Shown: one piece after another, positions 1 through 5,780 of the stretch
Position numbering within the stretch: the first letter of the stretch is position 1
How the letters are laid out: every line of letters begins with the position of its first letter
NCBI GenBank assembly: GCA_044348345.1
Contig: JBIKSZ010000051.1
Coordinates: 1 to 18,506 of the forward strand
Length of the DNA stretch: 18,506 bases
Reading direction: 5' to 3'
From: Falsiroseomonas sp044348345
Lineage (GTDB): Bacteria > Pseudomonadota > Alphaproteobacteria > Acetobacterales > Acetobacteraceae
Notes under the pieces: generated by a model
The model's input: only the letters and a program-made list of their open reading frames with translations
What the model was told of the DNA's origin: nothing
Database searches by the model: none
Made by a program: the position numbers and the translations under genes

Positions 1-6
1 GAGAGA

Positions 7-771
7 TCAATGCGTCAGTACGCCGCCGTCGATGACGAGGCTCGCGCCGGTGATCATCGCGCTCGCCGGCGACAGCAGGAACACCACGGCGCCCATGATG
101 TCCTCCACCTGCATCACCCGGCCAAGCGGCATGGTGCGCAGCACGCGTTCGAGGAATTTCTGGTCGGACAGCACCGGCTTGGTCAGCGGCGTCTCGACGA
201 AGCCGGGTGCGATAGCATTCACGCGGATGCCCTTCGGGCCGAGTTCGAAGGCCATCGCCTTCGTCATCCCTTCCACCGCGTGCTTGGTCGCCGTGTAGAC
301 GCTGCGATTGGCGCCCGAGACATGGCCGTTGACGGAAGACAGGTTCAGGATCGCGCCCTGCTTGCCCGCCGCGACCATCCCTTGCGCCACGGCCTGCGCG
401 ACCGTGAAGCAGGCCCGGATATTGAGGTCGATCAGCGCATCCACCGAGGCGTCCTGCACCTCCAGGAAAGGCTCGCGGATATTCGTCCCGGCATTGTTGA
501 GCAGCACATCGAAGGGCCCTTCGGCCGCGACAATGGCCCGCACCGCCGCGCGGTCCGTCACATCGAGCGCAACGGCCTTGGCCTTCAGCCCAGCGGCCGT
601 GAGTTCGGCCACCGTCGCCTCCATCTCCGAGAGGCTCCGCGCGGCCAGCACCACCTCGGCGCCGACGGCGGCCAGGGCGACCGCGCTGGCGCGGCCGATG
701 CCCTTGCTGGCCCCGGTCACCAGGGCGCGGGCGCCATCCAGGCGGAAGGGCGGCGTGATCGGCAGGGTCAT
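7..771 (-). CDS. SDR family NAD(P)-dependent oxidoreductase
   Basis: A 254-residue classical short-chain dehydrogenase/reductase, the usual length for the family. The nucleotide-binding motif TGASKGIG is at residues 19-26 and NNAG at 92-95. The catalytic tetrad is complete: Asn117, Ser146, Tyr159 and Lys163 (Y-T-A-T-K). Acidic Asp70 precedes V-T, as is usual near the adenine site. The C-terminal region carries the typical INGASLVIDGG-like end (here ITGASLVIDGG). The frame stays open to 852, but the start at 771 is chosen because a perfect AAGGAGGA lies 9 bases upstream and the extra N-terminus has no family resemblance. The fold resembles gluconate 5-dehydrogenase and related sugar or alcohol dehydrogenases, but the substrate cannot be read from sequence. 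The gene diverges from csaA. The left neighbour is outside the window. Confidence 0.93.
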   Translation of the reverse strand: MTLPITPPFRLDGARALVTGASKGIGRASAVALAAVGAEVVLAARSLSEMEATVAELTAAGLKAKAVALDVTDRAAVRAIVAAEGPFDVLLNNAGTNIREPFLEVQDASVDALIDLNIRACFTVAQAVAQGMVAAGKQGAILNLSSVNGHVSGANRSVYTATKHAVEGMTKAMAFELGPKGIRVNAIAPGFVETPLTKPVLSDQKFLERVLRTMPLGRVMQVEDIMGAVVFLLSPASAMITGASLVIDGGVLTH

Positions 772-780
772 GGCGCGTTC

Positions 781-788
781 TCCTCCTT
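781..788 (-). promoter_or_regulatory. Strong Shine-Dalgarno site of the SDR gene
   Basis: On the minus strand this reads AAGGAGGA and lies 9 bases before the ATG at 771. It is close to the ideal anti-16S match and decides the start over the upstream in-frame ATG at 852. Confidence 0.8.
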
Positions 789-790
789 GG

Positions 791-814
791 GCGCCGTTGG
801 GGGCGCTGTTGGGG
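791..814 (-). repeat. 12-bp tandem repeat, two copies, before the SDR gene
   Basis: On the minus strand, CCCCAACAGCGC (814-803) is followed directly by CCCCAACGGCGC (802-791), 11 of 12 bases identical. The second copy ends two bases before the Shine-Dalgarno site. It lies in the presumed 5' leader or promoter of the SDR gene. The two copies are seen directly; a role as an operator is only a possibility. Confidence 0.6.
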
Positions 815-854
815 TTGTTGAATGGACCCCTCCCCCGCCCTGTGCAAGCCACCT

Positions 855-892
855 GGGGGCGTGGCCGCGGGCGCGGCCCGCGCGACGCCCCT
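855..892. other. GC-rich hairpin in the SDR/csaA divergent spacer
   Basis: Outer arms GGGGCGT (856-862) and ACGCCCC (885-891) enclose an inner perfect stem GGCCGC (863-868) / GCGGCC (873-878) with loop GGGC. Six unpaired bases sit on the 3' side. It ends 34 bases before the csaA start. It could be a leader hairpin of csaA, or chance in GC-rich DNA. No T-run follows on either strand. Confidence 0.35.
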
Positions 893-925
893 TCCCCCGA
901 CTCAACCTATTCGCTAGGACGCGCC

Positions 926-1264
926 ATGGACCCGATCGCCATCGACGATTTCGAGAAGGTGGACATCCGCGCCGGCACCGTCGTGGATGCAGCTCCCTTC
1001 CCCGAAGCGCGCAAGCCCGCGATCAAGCTGTGGGTGGATTTCGGCGCCCCGATCGGGGTGCGCCAATCCTCGGCCCAGCTGACGGTCCACTACACGCCGG
1101 ATCGGCTGATCGGCCGACAGGTCATCGCCGTCGTCAATTTCCCGCCCCGCCGCATCGCCGGCTTCGAGAGCCAGGTCCTGGTCCTCGGCGTCCCGGACGA
1201 GAACGGGGCGGTCGTACTGCTCCGCCCGGACCTCAAGGTGCCGGACGGAGGGAAGATGTTCTGA
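926..1264 (+). CDS. csaA: CsaA-type tRNA-binding domain protein
   Basis: A 112-residue protein consisting of one EMAP-II/MetRS-C-like OB-fold tRNA-binding domain, matching the roughly 110-residue CsaA family. The hallmark start D-F-x-K-V-D-I-R-x-G-T-V is at residues 8-19. The conserved N-F-P-P-R-R-I-A-G-F segment begins at residue 71, and the E-S-Q-V-L-V-L-G strand follows. CsaA proteins are cytoplasmic dimers that bind tRNA and have been described as export-related chaperones. Their cellular role in alphaproteobacteria is not well defined. The ATG at 926 is chosen because AGGA lies at 916-919 and the N-terminus then matches the family. Longer in-frame upstream sequence is non-homologous. It diverges from the SDR gene and precedes gpt by 89 bases. 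Confidence 0.92.
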   Translation: MDPIAIDDFEKVDIRAGTVVDAAPFPEARKPAIKLWVDFGAPIGVRQSSAQLTVHYTPDRLIGRQVIAVVNFPPRRIAGFESQVLVLGVPDENGAVVLLRPDLKVPDGGKMF

Positions 1265-1283
1265 GCCCTCAGACGCCGGGCGC

Positions 1284-1308
1284 GGCTTCGGCCGGCTTCG
1301 GCCGGCCG
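1284..1308. terminator. UUCG-loop hairpin between csaA and gpt
   Basis: A perfect 8-bp stem, CGGCCGGC (1289-1296) / GCCGGCCG (1301-1308), is closed by TTCG, the very stable C(UUCG)G tetraloop. It is built from a 10-bp tandem repeat, GGCTTCGGCC at 1284-1293 and 1294-1303, so a smaller alternative hairpin can also form. It begins about 20 bases after the csaA stop. No T-tract follows, so it may be a weak terminator, a 3'-end stabiliser, or a structure in the gpt leader. Confidence 0.4.
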
Positions 1309-1353
1309 CCAGCGCCCGCTGTCGAGGGTTGGGGTTCAACGAGGGATTAGAGA

Positions 1354-1842
1354 ATGGCTCCGCGCTACTACACGGTCACCTGGGACCAGCTGCACCGCGA
1401 CGCGAAGGCGCTGGCCTGGCGGCTCATGGAAAAGGGGCCGTGGACCGGCATGGTCGCGATCACCCGCGGCGGGCTCATCCCCTGCGCCATCATCTCGCGC
1501 GAGTTGGAATGCCGCCTGATCGAGACCGTCTCCATCGTCACCTATGACGAGGAGAAGCGCGGCGAGCCGAATGTGGTGAAGCCGCCCGCCGCCGCGCTTG
1601 AGAGCCTCGGCGCCGGCTGGCTGATCGTGGACGATCTGGTGGATACCGGCACCACCGCCAAGGTCGTCCGCGCCCTGCTGCCCAAGGCGCATTTTGCGAC
1701 CGTCTATGCGAAGCCCGCCGGCAAGCCGCTGGTGGACACCTTCATCACCGAGGTGTCGCAGGACACCTGGATCCTCTTCCCCTGGGACACCGAGCCCCAG
1801 TTCGTCGCCCCCATCGCGAAAAGCCACGCCAACGCCGGTTGA
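1354..1842 (+). CDS. gpt: Xanthine/guanine phosphoribosyltransferase
   Basis: A 162-residue type I phosphoribosyltransferase, close to the 152 residues of E. coli Gpt. It transfers phosphoribose from PRPP to xanthine or guanine for purine salvage in the cytoplasm or at the inner membrane face. The early loop V-A-I-T-R-G-G-L-I-P is at residues 34-43. The PRPP-binding motif L-I-V-D-D-L-V-D-T-G-T-T-A spans 90-102, with the paired acidic residues Asp93 and Asp94. The C-terminal base-binding strand W-I-L-F-P-W-D, typical of Gpt, is present. GAGGGA at 1341-1346 is the ribosome binding site. It follows csaA on the same strand. Substrate preference (xanthine or guanine versus hypoxanthine) is inferred from family resemblance. 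Confidence 0.93.
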   Translation: MAPRYYTVTWDQLHRDAKALAWRLMEKGPWTGMVAITRGGLIPCAIISRELECRLIETVSIVTYDEEKRGEPNVVKPPAAALESLGAGWLIVDDLVDTGTTAKVVRALLPKAHFATVYAKPAGKPLVDTFITEVSQDTWILFPWDTEPQFVAPIAKSHANAG

Positions 1843-1850
1843 GCGCGCGT

Positions 1851-1877
1851 ACCCTCTCCCGCATCGCGGGAGAGGGT
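1851..1877. terminator. Perfect 27-base palindrome, likely bidirectional terminator or dispersed repeat
   Basis: Arms ACCCTCTCCCGC (1851-1862) and GCGGGAGAGGGT (1866-1877) pair perfectly over 12 bp around ATC. It begins 8 bases after the gpt stop and lies between the convergent gpt and CNNM-type genes, so it could stop transcription in both directions. The purine/pyrimidine-sided core resembles palindromes dispersed between genes in many alphaproteobacterial genomes (from memory). No second copy was seen in this window. Confidence 0.6.
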
Positions 1878-1915
1878 GGCTGCGCGCAGCTGAGCCGTGT
1901 GCGGGCCCGCCCGCC

Positions 1916-3223
1916 CTACCCCTCCTGCGCCGCCGCCTCCTCCTTGGTCGCCAGCACCTTGTCCACGCGGCGGCCGTCCATATCCACGATCTCGAAGCGC
2001 CAGCCCGCCCAGGCGATCCGGTCGCCTTCCTTCGGCACGCGCTGCAGCAGCGCCAGCATCAGCCCCGCGACGGTGTGATAGGTGCCCTCCCGTGGCAGGT
2101 CCGGCAGTTCGAGCCGCGCCTTGAGCTCGTCGCTCGCCATCATCCCGTCCAGCAGCAGGCTGCCATCATGGCGGCGCACCGCGGGCTTCGATTCCGCCGG
2201 CTCTGGCGCGCCGAGCTCGCCCACGATCGCCTCCAGCAGGTCGGAGGCCGTCACCACCCCTTCGAAGCTGCCATACTCGTCCATCACCAGCGCCAGCCCG
2301 ATCGGATCACCGCGCAGCCGCTCCAGCGCATCGAGGGCGGAGAGCGTGTCTGGCATCACCAAGGGCTGGCGTAGCGCCGCGCCGATGGAGAGTGGCGCGC
2401 CCGCCAGCAGCTGGTCGAACAGGTCCTTCGCCGCCACCACGCCGACGACATTATCCACGCGCCCATCCGCCACGACGAAGCGCGTGACCGCGGAGGCCCG
2501 CAGCCGCGCGACGATATCGGACGCAGGCGCGGTGCGGTCGATCCATTCCAGATCCGTACGCGGCGTCATCAGCGCGCGCACCGGCTTGTCCGCCAGCCGC
2601 AGCACGCGCTCGATCATCTGCCGTTCCTCGGTTTCGATCGCGCCCGAGGTCGCGCCCTCGGCCACCATCGCCTTCACCTCCTCCTCCGTCACCGCCTGAT
2701 CGGAGGGGGTGTGGCGGCCGAACAGGCGCAGCACCAGCGCCGAGGAGCGCGAGAGCAGCCACACGCCAGGCGCGGCGATGCGCGAGAGCACGCTCACCGG
2801 CCGGGCGACGATCACCGCCAGCGCTTCCGGGTTGCGCAGCGCCAGCTGCTTCGGCACCAACTCGCCCAGGATCAGCGACAGGTAGGTGATCAGCAGCACC
2901 ACCAGCGCGAAGGCGATCTCCTCCGCAGCGGCGCCGACGCCGGGGACCAGCGCCAGCGCCTCCGCAATGCCTCCCGACAGCCGCGCGCCACCGAAGGCGC
3001 CGGCCAGGATGCCGACCAGCGTGATGCCGACCTGCACTGTCGGCAGGAAGCGCTGAGGGTCGTCGGCCAGCGCCAGCGCCGCCGCCGCCCCCGCGCTGCC
3101 CTTGCGCTGCATGGCGATCAGCCGCGACCGCCGCGCCGAGACGATGGCCAACTCGCTGAGCGCGAAGGCGCCGTTCAGCAGCACCAGCAGCAGGATCAGC
3201 AGAAGCTCAAAGCCTATGGCCAT
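1916..3223 (-). CDS. Hemolysin-family CNNM/CBS/CorC-HlyC membrane protein
   Basis: A 435-residue protein with the three-part layout of the TlyC/YfjD/YtfL-like family. An N-terminal DUF21/CNNM membrane domain spans residues 1 to about 190, with a first helix (about 5-26) holding N-G-A-F-A-L-S-E at 17-24, further helices near 62-80 and 103-119, and the conserved G-E-L-V-P-K at 120-125. A pair of CBS domains follows at about 205-335, including R-x-L-M-T-P-R-T-D near the start and V-M-D-E-Y-G-S-F-E-G-V-V-T near the end. A C-terminal CorC/HlyC domain covers about 350-428. Relatives are linked to magnesium or other divalent cation transport; the hemolysin name is historical. No good ribosome binding site precedes the ATG at 3223. 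It is convergent with gpt and divergent from the DUF3429-like gene. Confidence 0.92.
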   Translation of the reverse strand: MAIGFELLLILLLVLLNGAFALSELAIVSARRSRLIAMQRKGSAGAAAALALADDPQRFLPTVQVGITLVGILAGAFGGARLSGGIAEALALVPGVGAAAEEIAFALVVLLITYLSLILGELVPKQLALRNPEALAVIVARPVSVLSRIAAPGVWLLSRSSALVLRLFGRHTPSDQAVTEEEVKAMVAEGATSGAIETEERQMIERVLRLADKPVRALMTPRTDLEWIDRTAPASDIVARLRASAVTRFVVADGRVDNVVGVVAAKDLFDQLLAGAPLSIGAALRQPLVMPDTLSALDALERLRGDPIGLALVMDEYGSFEGVVTASDLLEAIVGELGAPEPAESKPAVRRHDGSLLLDGMMASDELKARLELPDLPREGTYHTVAGLMLALLQRVPKEGDRIAWAGWRFEIVDMDGRRVDKVLATKEEAAAQEG

Positions 3224-3252
3224 GGCGGTATTTGGGTCCGGTCCGAGAGGGG

Positions 3253-3299
3253 GTTTCGCCTACCATGTAGCGTCGCAGAGGCTCGGGCGAAACGTCGCA
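3253..3299. promoter_or_regulatory. Inverted and direct repeats in a divergent spacer (possible operator)
   Basis: GTTTCGCC (3253-3260) and GGCGAAAC (3286-3293) form a perfect 8-bp inverted repeat with 25 bases between. CGTCGCA occurs twice in direct orientation, at 3271-3277 and 3293-3299, 22 bases apart (about two helical turns). A small CTAC-CAT-GTAG palindrome lies at 3260-3270. The whole cluster sits between the divergent starts at 3223 and 3338, where shared control would be expected. No convincing sigma-70 hexamers were identified. Confidence 0.35.
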
Positions 3300-3337
3300 C
3301 CTTGCGCAACGGCGCCGCGGGAGGGAGATGAGGCGCC

Positions 3338-3799
3338 ATGCACGGCTCCCTTTCCAATCACCCCCTGCCCGCCCCTGCCCGCCTGCTCGGCCCGGCCGGG
3401 CTGATTCCCTTCGCCGGACTGGCCGCCGGCATCTGGGCCGGGTGGCCCGGTGCCGGGCCGGCGCTCGTGGCCTATGGCGCGACGATCCTGGCCTTCCTCG
3501 GCGCCGTGCATTGGGGGCTCGCCCTCGCCGCGCCGGCCGGGGCCACCGAGGCGGGGGCTCAGCGCGTCGCATGGGGCCGGCTCGGCCTTGGGGTGGTACC
3601 GGCGCTGCTGGCCTGGGTCGCGCTGCTGCTGCCGCTGGCTACCGGGCTCGTCATGCTGGCGCTTGCCATCCTGGCGACCGCGCTGGCCGAGACGGTGGCC
3701 GCGCGCCAGGGGCTGGTGCCGCGCGCCTATCTCGGTCTGCGCTGGCTTCTTTCGACGGGGGCGGGGCTGGCGCTGCTGCTCGGCGCGGCCGGCCTCTGA
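3338..3799 (+). CDS. DUF3429-like small integral membrane protein
   Basis: A 153-residue, strongly hydrophobic protein with about five membrane segments, near residues 16-36, 42-64, 81-100, 102-119 and 131-151. The family-like motif A-Y-G-A-T-I-L-A-F-L-G-A-V-H-W-G is at 45-60, and V-V-P-A-L-L-A-W begins about residue 85. Both resemble the DUF3429 family, whose function is unknown. There are no obvious catalytic residues apart from the conserved His58 in the V-H-W-G motif. The ATG at 3338 follows a purine-rich stretch (GGGAGGGAGATGAGG). It diverges from the CNNM-type gene, and a hairpin overlaps its stop codon. The product assignment rests on motif resemblance only. Confidence 0.82.
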   Translation: MHGSLSNHPLPAPARLLGPAGLIPFAGLAAGIWAGWPGAGPALVAYGATILAFLGAVHWGLALAAPAGATEAGAQRVAWGRLGLGVVPALLAWVALLLPLATGLVMLALAILATALAETVAARQGLVPRAYLGLRWLLSTGAGLALLLGAAGL

Positions 3800-3819
3800 C
3801 GGGCGGCGGCCCCGCCCGT
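3799..3819 (+). terminator. Hairpin overlapping the DUF3429-like stop codon
   Basis: ACGGGCGG (3799-3806) and CCGCCCGT (3812-3819) form a perfect 8-bp stem with loop CGGCC, starting at the last base of the stop codon. No T-run follows, so termination activity is uncertain. Confidence 0.4.
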
Positions 3820-3900
3820 GAGACATTGTGCCACATCGTAATGGTTGTCGCGCAAAAGGGGACAATGCTAACGCTTCCCTAACGGATGCGGAGCGCCCCG

Positions 3901-4221
3901 ATGCCCGACGACCATGGCCCAGCCGAGCGAACCGCTGGGGCCCTCGATGGGGAGCTTCTCGCCTTTCCCGATACGGATGAGCGGCGCCTTCGCCGGGCCT
4001 TGCGCGCGCTCGATACTGCCCTGGCCGAGCAACGGCAGAGCGTCGCCCAGTTCCGCGCGCAATTGAGCGCGTTGAAGGGGGCGGTGGACCGGCTGGGGTG
4101 CAGCGCCCAGGACTTGAACCTCGCGCTGGCCGATGCGGCCGGCGAGGCCAGCCGCGCCCAGGCCGCCGCCCAGCAGTTGGCCGCGACGGCCGAGGCGATG
4201 GACCCGGCCACGCGGTTCTGA
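3901..4221 (+). CDS. Small coiled-coil protein of unknown function
   Basis: Not recognised. It encodes 106 residues without a signal peptide or membrane segment. An acidic N-terminus (residues 1-27) is followed by a long Ala/Leu/Arg/Gln-rich helical stretch, about 28-100, with heptad-like spacing of Leu and Ala that suggests a coiled coil. There is a single Cys near residue 67. The start at 3901 is preferred because GGAG lies at 3890-3893, seven bases upstream. An alternative ATG at 3886 adds five residues. Codon composition matches its neighbours. It ends 50 bases before the RpiR-type regulator on the same strand, so co-transcription is possible. It could be a small scaffold or adaptor protein, but no function is supported. 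Confidence 0.65.
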   Translation: MPDDHGPAERTAGALDGELLAFPDTDERRLRRALRALDTALAEQRQSVAQFRAQLSALKGAVDRLGCSAQDLNLALADAAGEASRAQAAAQQLAATAEAMDPATRF

Positions 4222-4271
4222 TCGCCGCCGGGCGCTTGCCCGCGGGCCGCGCGCGTGGTCCCTTGGCAGGC

Positions 4272-5114
4272 ATGAGGGAGGGCCCGCTCAGCGACCGGAT
4301 CGCCGTTATTCTCGACCGGCTGACCCCGGCCGAGCGCAAGGTGGCCGGGCTTGTGGTCGCCGATCCCGCCGCCCTGCCCCAGACGACCCTCGCCGCGCTC
4401 GCCCGCGCCGCGGGCGTGTCCGAGCCGACCGTCATCCGCTTCTGCCGCGCCCTGGGCCTCGAAGGCTTCGCCGATCTGCGCGAGGAAGCGATCCGCGCCG
4501 AGGGCACGACCCTGCCCACCCCGCGCCTGATCGCGCCCGGCATGCCACCCGCCGAGGCCCCGGGCGCGTCGCTCGATGCCGCGATCGCGGCCCTCCTCGC
4601 CGCGCGCAAGGCGGTGGAGGGCGAGGCGCTGGTGCGCGCCGCCCTCGCCCTGCTGCGCGCCAGCCGGGTCGAGATCTGGGCCTCGGGCGCGAGCTTCGGC
4701 GCGGCCCGACACCTGGAACAGGGGCTGATCGGGCTCTGCCGGGGCGTCGCCGCGCGCGATGACGGCGCCATGCAGGCCATGGCCGCCGCGACGCTCGAGG
4801 GCGAATCCGTCGCGATCTGCCTCTCCCGCACCGGCGCCGACCGCGAGGTGGTGGAGGCCGCGCGGCTGGCGGCTTCGGGTGGCGCGGTGGTGATCGCCGT
4901 GACGCGCCCGCGCTCGCCGCTCGCCGTGGCCGCGCAATGGCTGATCCCCTGCGAGGCCGCGGAAGGCAGCGCGGCCGGCAACCCGGCCGGCGTGTTGCAG
5001 ATGGCGCTGGCCGAGGCGTTGGTGAGCACAGCCGCGCTGATGGCCCCGCCCTCGGCCGCCCCGCGCGCGGCCCGCCTCGCGGAAGCCCGCCGCGCCCGCC
5101 GCGTTCAGGGGTGA
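4272..5114 (+). CDS. MurR/RpiR family transcriptional regulator (HTH + SIS)
   Basis: A 280-residue regulator. The N-terminal RpiR-type helix-turn-helix covers residues 1-77: L-T-P-A-E-R-K-V-A at 17-25, then the HTH about 37-65 with V-S-E-P-T-V-I-R-F-C-R-A-L-G-L. A C-terminal SIS sugar-phosphate-binding domain spans about 115-255. Its first strand leads into A-S-G-A-S-F-G (137-143) and the second motif is C-L-S-R-T-G-A-D-R-E-V-V. Family members sense phosphorylated sugars; HexR, a member, senses KDPG and controls Entner-Doudoroff genes. Its position 39 bases upstream of eda-kdgK suggests local control of that pair. The start has no clear ribosome binding site, and a TTG at 4263 (three residues longer) is possible. 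Confidence 0.9.
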   Translation: MREGPLSDRIAVILDRLTPAERKVAGLVVADPAALPQTTLAALARAAGVSEPTVIRFCRALGLEGFADLREEAIRAEGTTLPTPRLIAPGMPPAEAPGASLDAAIAALLAARKAVEGEALVRAALALLRASRVEIWASGASFGAARHLEQGLIGLCRGVAARDDGAMQAMAAATLEGESVAICLSRTGADREVVEAARLAASGGAVVIAVTRPRSPLAVAAQWLIPCEAAEGSAAGNPAGVLQMALAEALVSTAALMAPPSAAPRAARLAEARRARRVQG

Positions 5115-5153
5115 GGCCTGGGGGCAGGTCCAGGGTCGAGTGAGGAAACGCCG

Positions 5154-5780
5154 ATGCATCCGCTGATCCCGCGCCTCAAGGCGGCGCGCATCGTCCCGGT
5201 GGTGCGCACCACCAAGCCCGAACTGGCCGCACGCGCTGTTGAATGGCTGCGCGCGGAGGGGATCACGGTCTTCGAGATCACCATGACCGTCCCTGACGCG
5301 CCCGGCCTGATTCGGCAGCTCAGCGCCGACCCCGCGCTGCTGGTCGGTGCCGGCACCGTGCCGGACCGCGCGGCCGCCGAGGCCTGCCTTGCCGCCGGCG
5401 CGCGCTTCCTGGTCGCGCCCTGGGTGGATGCAGCGATCGCCGAGGCTGCGCGCGCGGCCGGCGCGATGAGCCTGCTCGGCGCGATGACGCCGACCGAGGT
5501 GCGCGCGGCACTCCGCGCGGGTGCCGATGCGGTGAAGATTTTTCCGGCGTCCTCTGCCGGCGGTCCCGCACATGTGAAGGCCTTGCGTGCCGTCTTCCCC
5601 GATGTCGTCTTCTGCCCGACGGGCGGCGTGGATGCGCGCAACACGCCGGATTACCTCGCCGCCGGCGCCAGCTTCGTCGGCATCGGCGGCAAGCTGGTGG
5701 ATGAAAAGCTGCTGTCCGCCGGCGACCGGCAAGCCATCGCTGCCGCCGCGCGCGAGGTGCTCGGGGTCATGCAGGCATGA
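5154..5780 (+). CDS. eda: 2-dehydro-3-deoxy-phosphogluconate (KDPG) aldolase
   Basis: A 208-residue class I aldolase of the KDPG/KHG family with a TIM-barrel fold. It splits KDPG, and in some relatives the galactonate analogue or 4-hydroxy-2-oxoglutarate, into pyruvate and glyceraldehyde 3-phosphate in the cytoplasm. The Schiff-base lysine is Lys128 in A-V-K-I-F-P-A (126-132). Glu41 in F-E-I-T-M is the general acid/base, and G-A-G-T is at 65-68. The phosphate-site segment F-C-P-T-G-G-V follows. GAGG at 5142-5145 is the ribosome binding site. Its stop overlaps the kdgK start (ATGA at 5777-5780), which implies translational coupling. The sequence does not separate KDPG from KDPGal preference. 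Confidence 0.93.
   Translation: MHPLIPRLKAARIVPVVRTTKPELAARAVEWLRAEGITVFEITMTVPDAPGLIRQLSADPALLVGAGTVPDRAAAEACLAAGARFLVAPWVDAAIAEAARAAGAMSLLGAMTPTEVRAALRAGADAVKIFPASSAGGPAHVKALRAVFPDVVFCPTGGVDARNTPDYLAAGASFVGIGGKLVDEKLLSAGDRQAIAAAAREVLGVMQA

Noticed and set aside
10..1350. Plus-strand 446-codon open frame across the SDR gene and csaA
   Set aside because: Antisense to SDR motifs and out of frame with csaA; composition artefact.
3845..3874. Possible sigma-70 promoter (TTGTCG and a TAACG-like -10) before the coiled-coil gene
   Set aside because: The -10 match is poor at correct spacing and the alphaproteobacterial consensus is loose; too weak to list as a feature.
3260..5732. Very long minus-strand open frames (about 590 and 617 codons) opposite the DUF3429-like gene, rpiR and eda
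   Set aside because: Arg/Gly/Ala-rich low-complexity translations with no motifs, antisense to clearly conserved genes; expected from high GC content.
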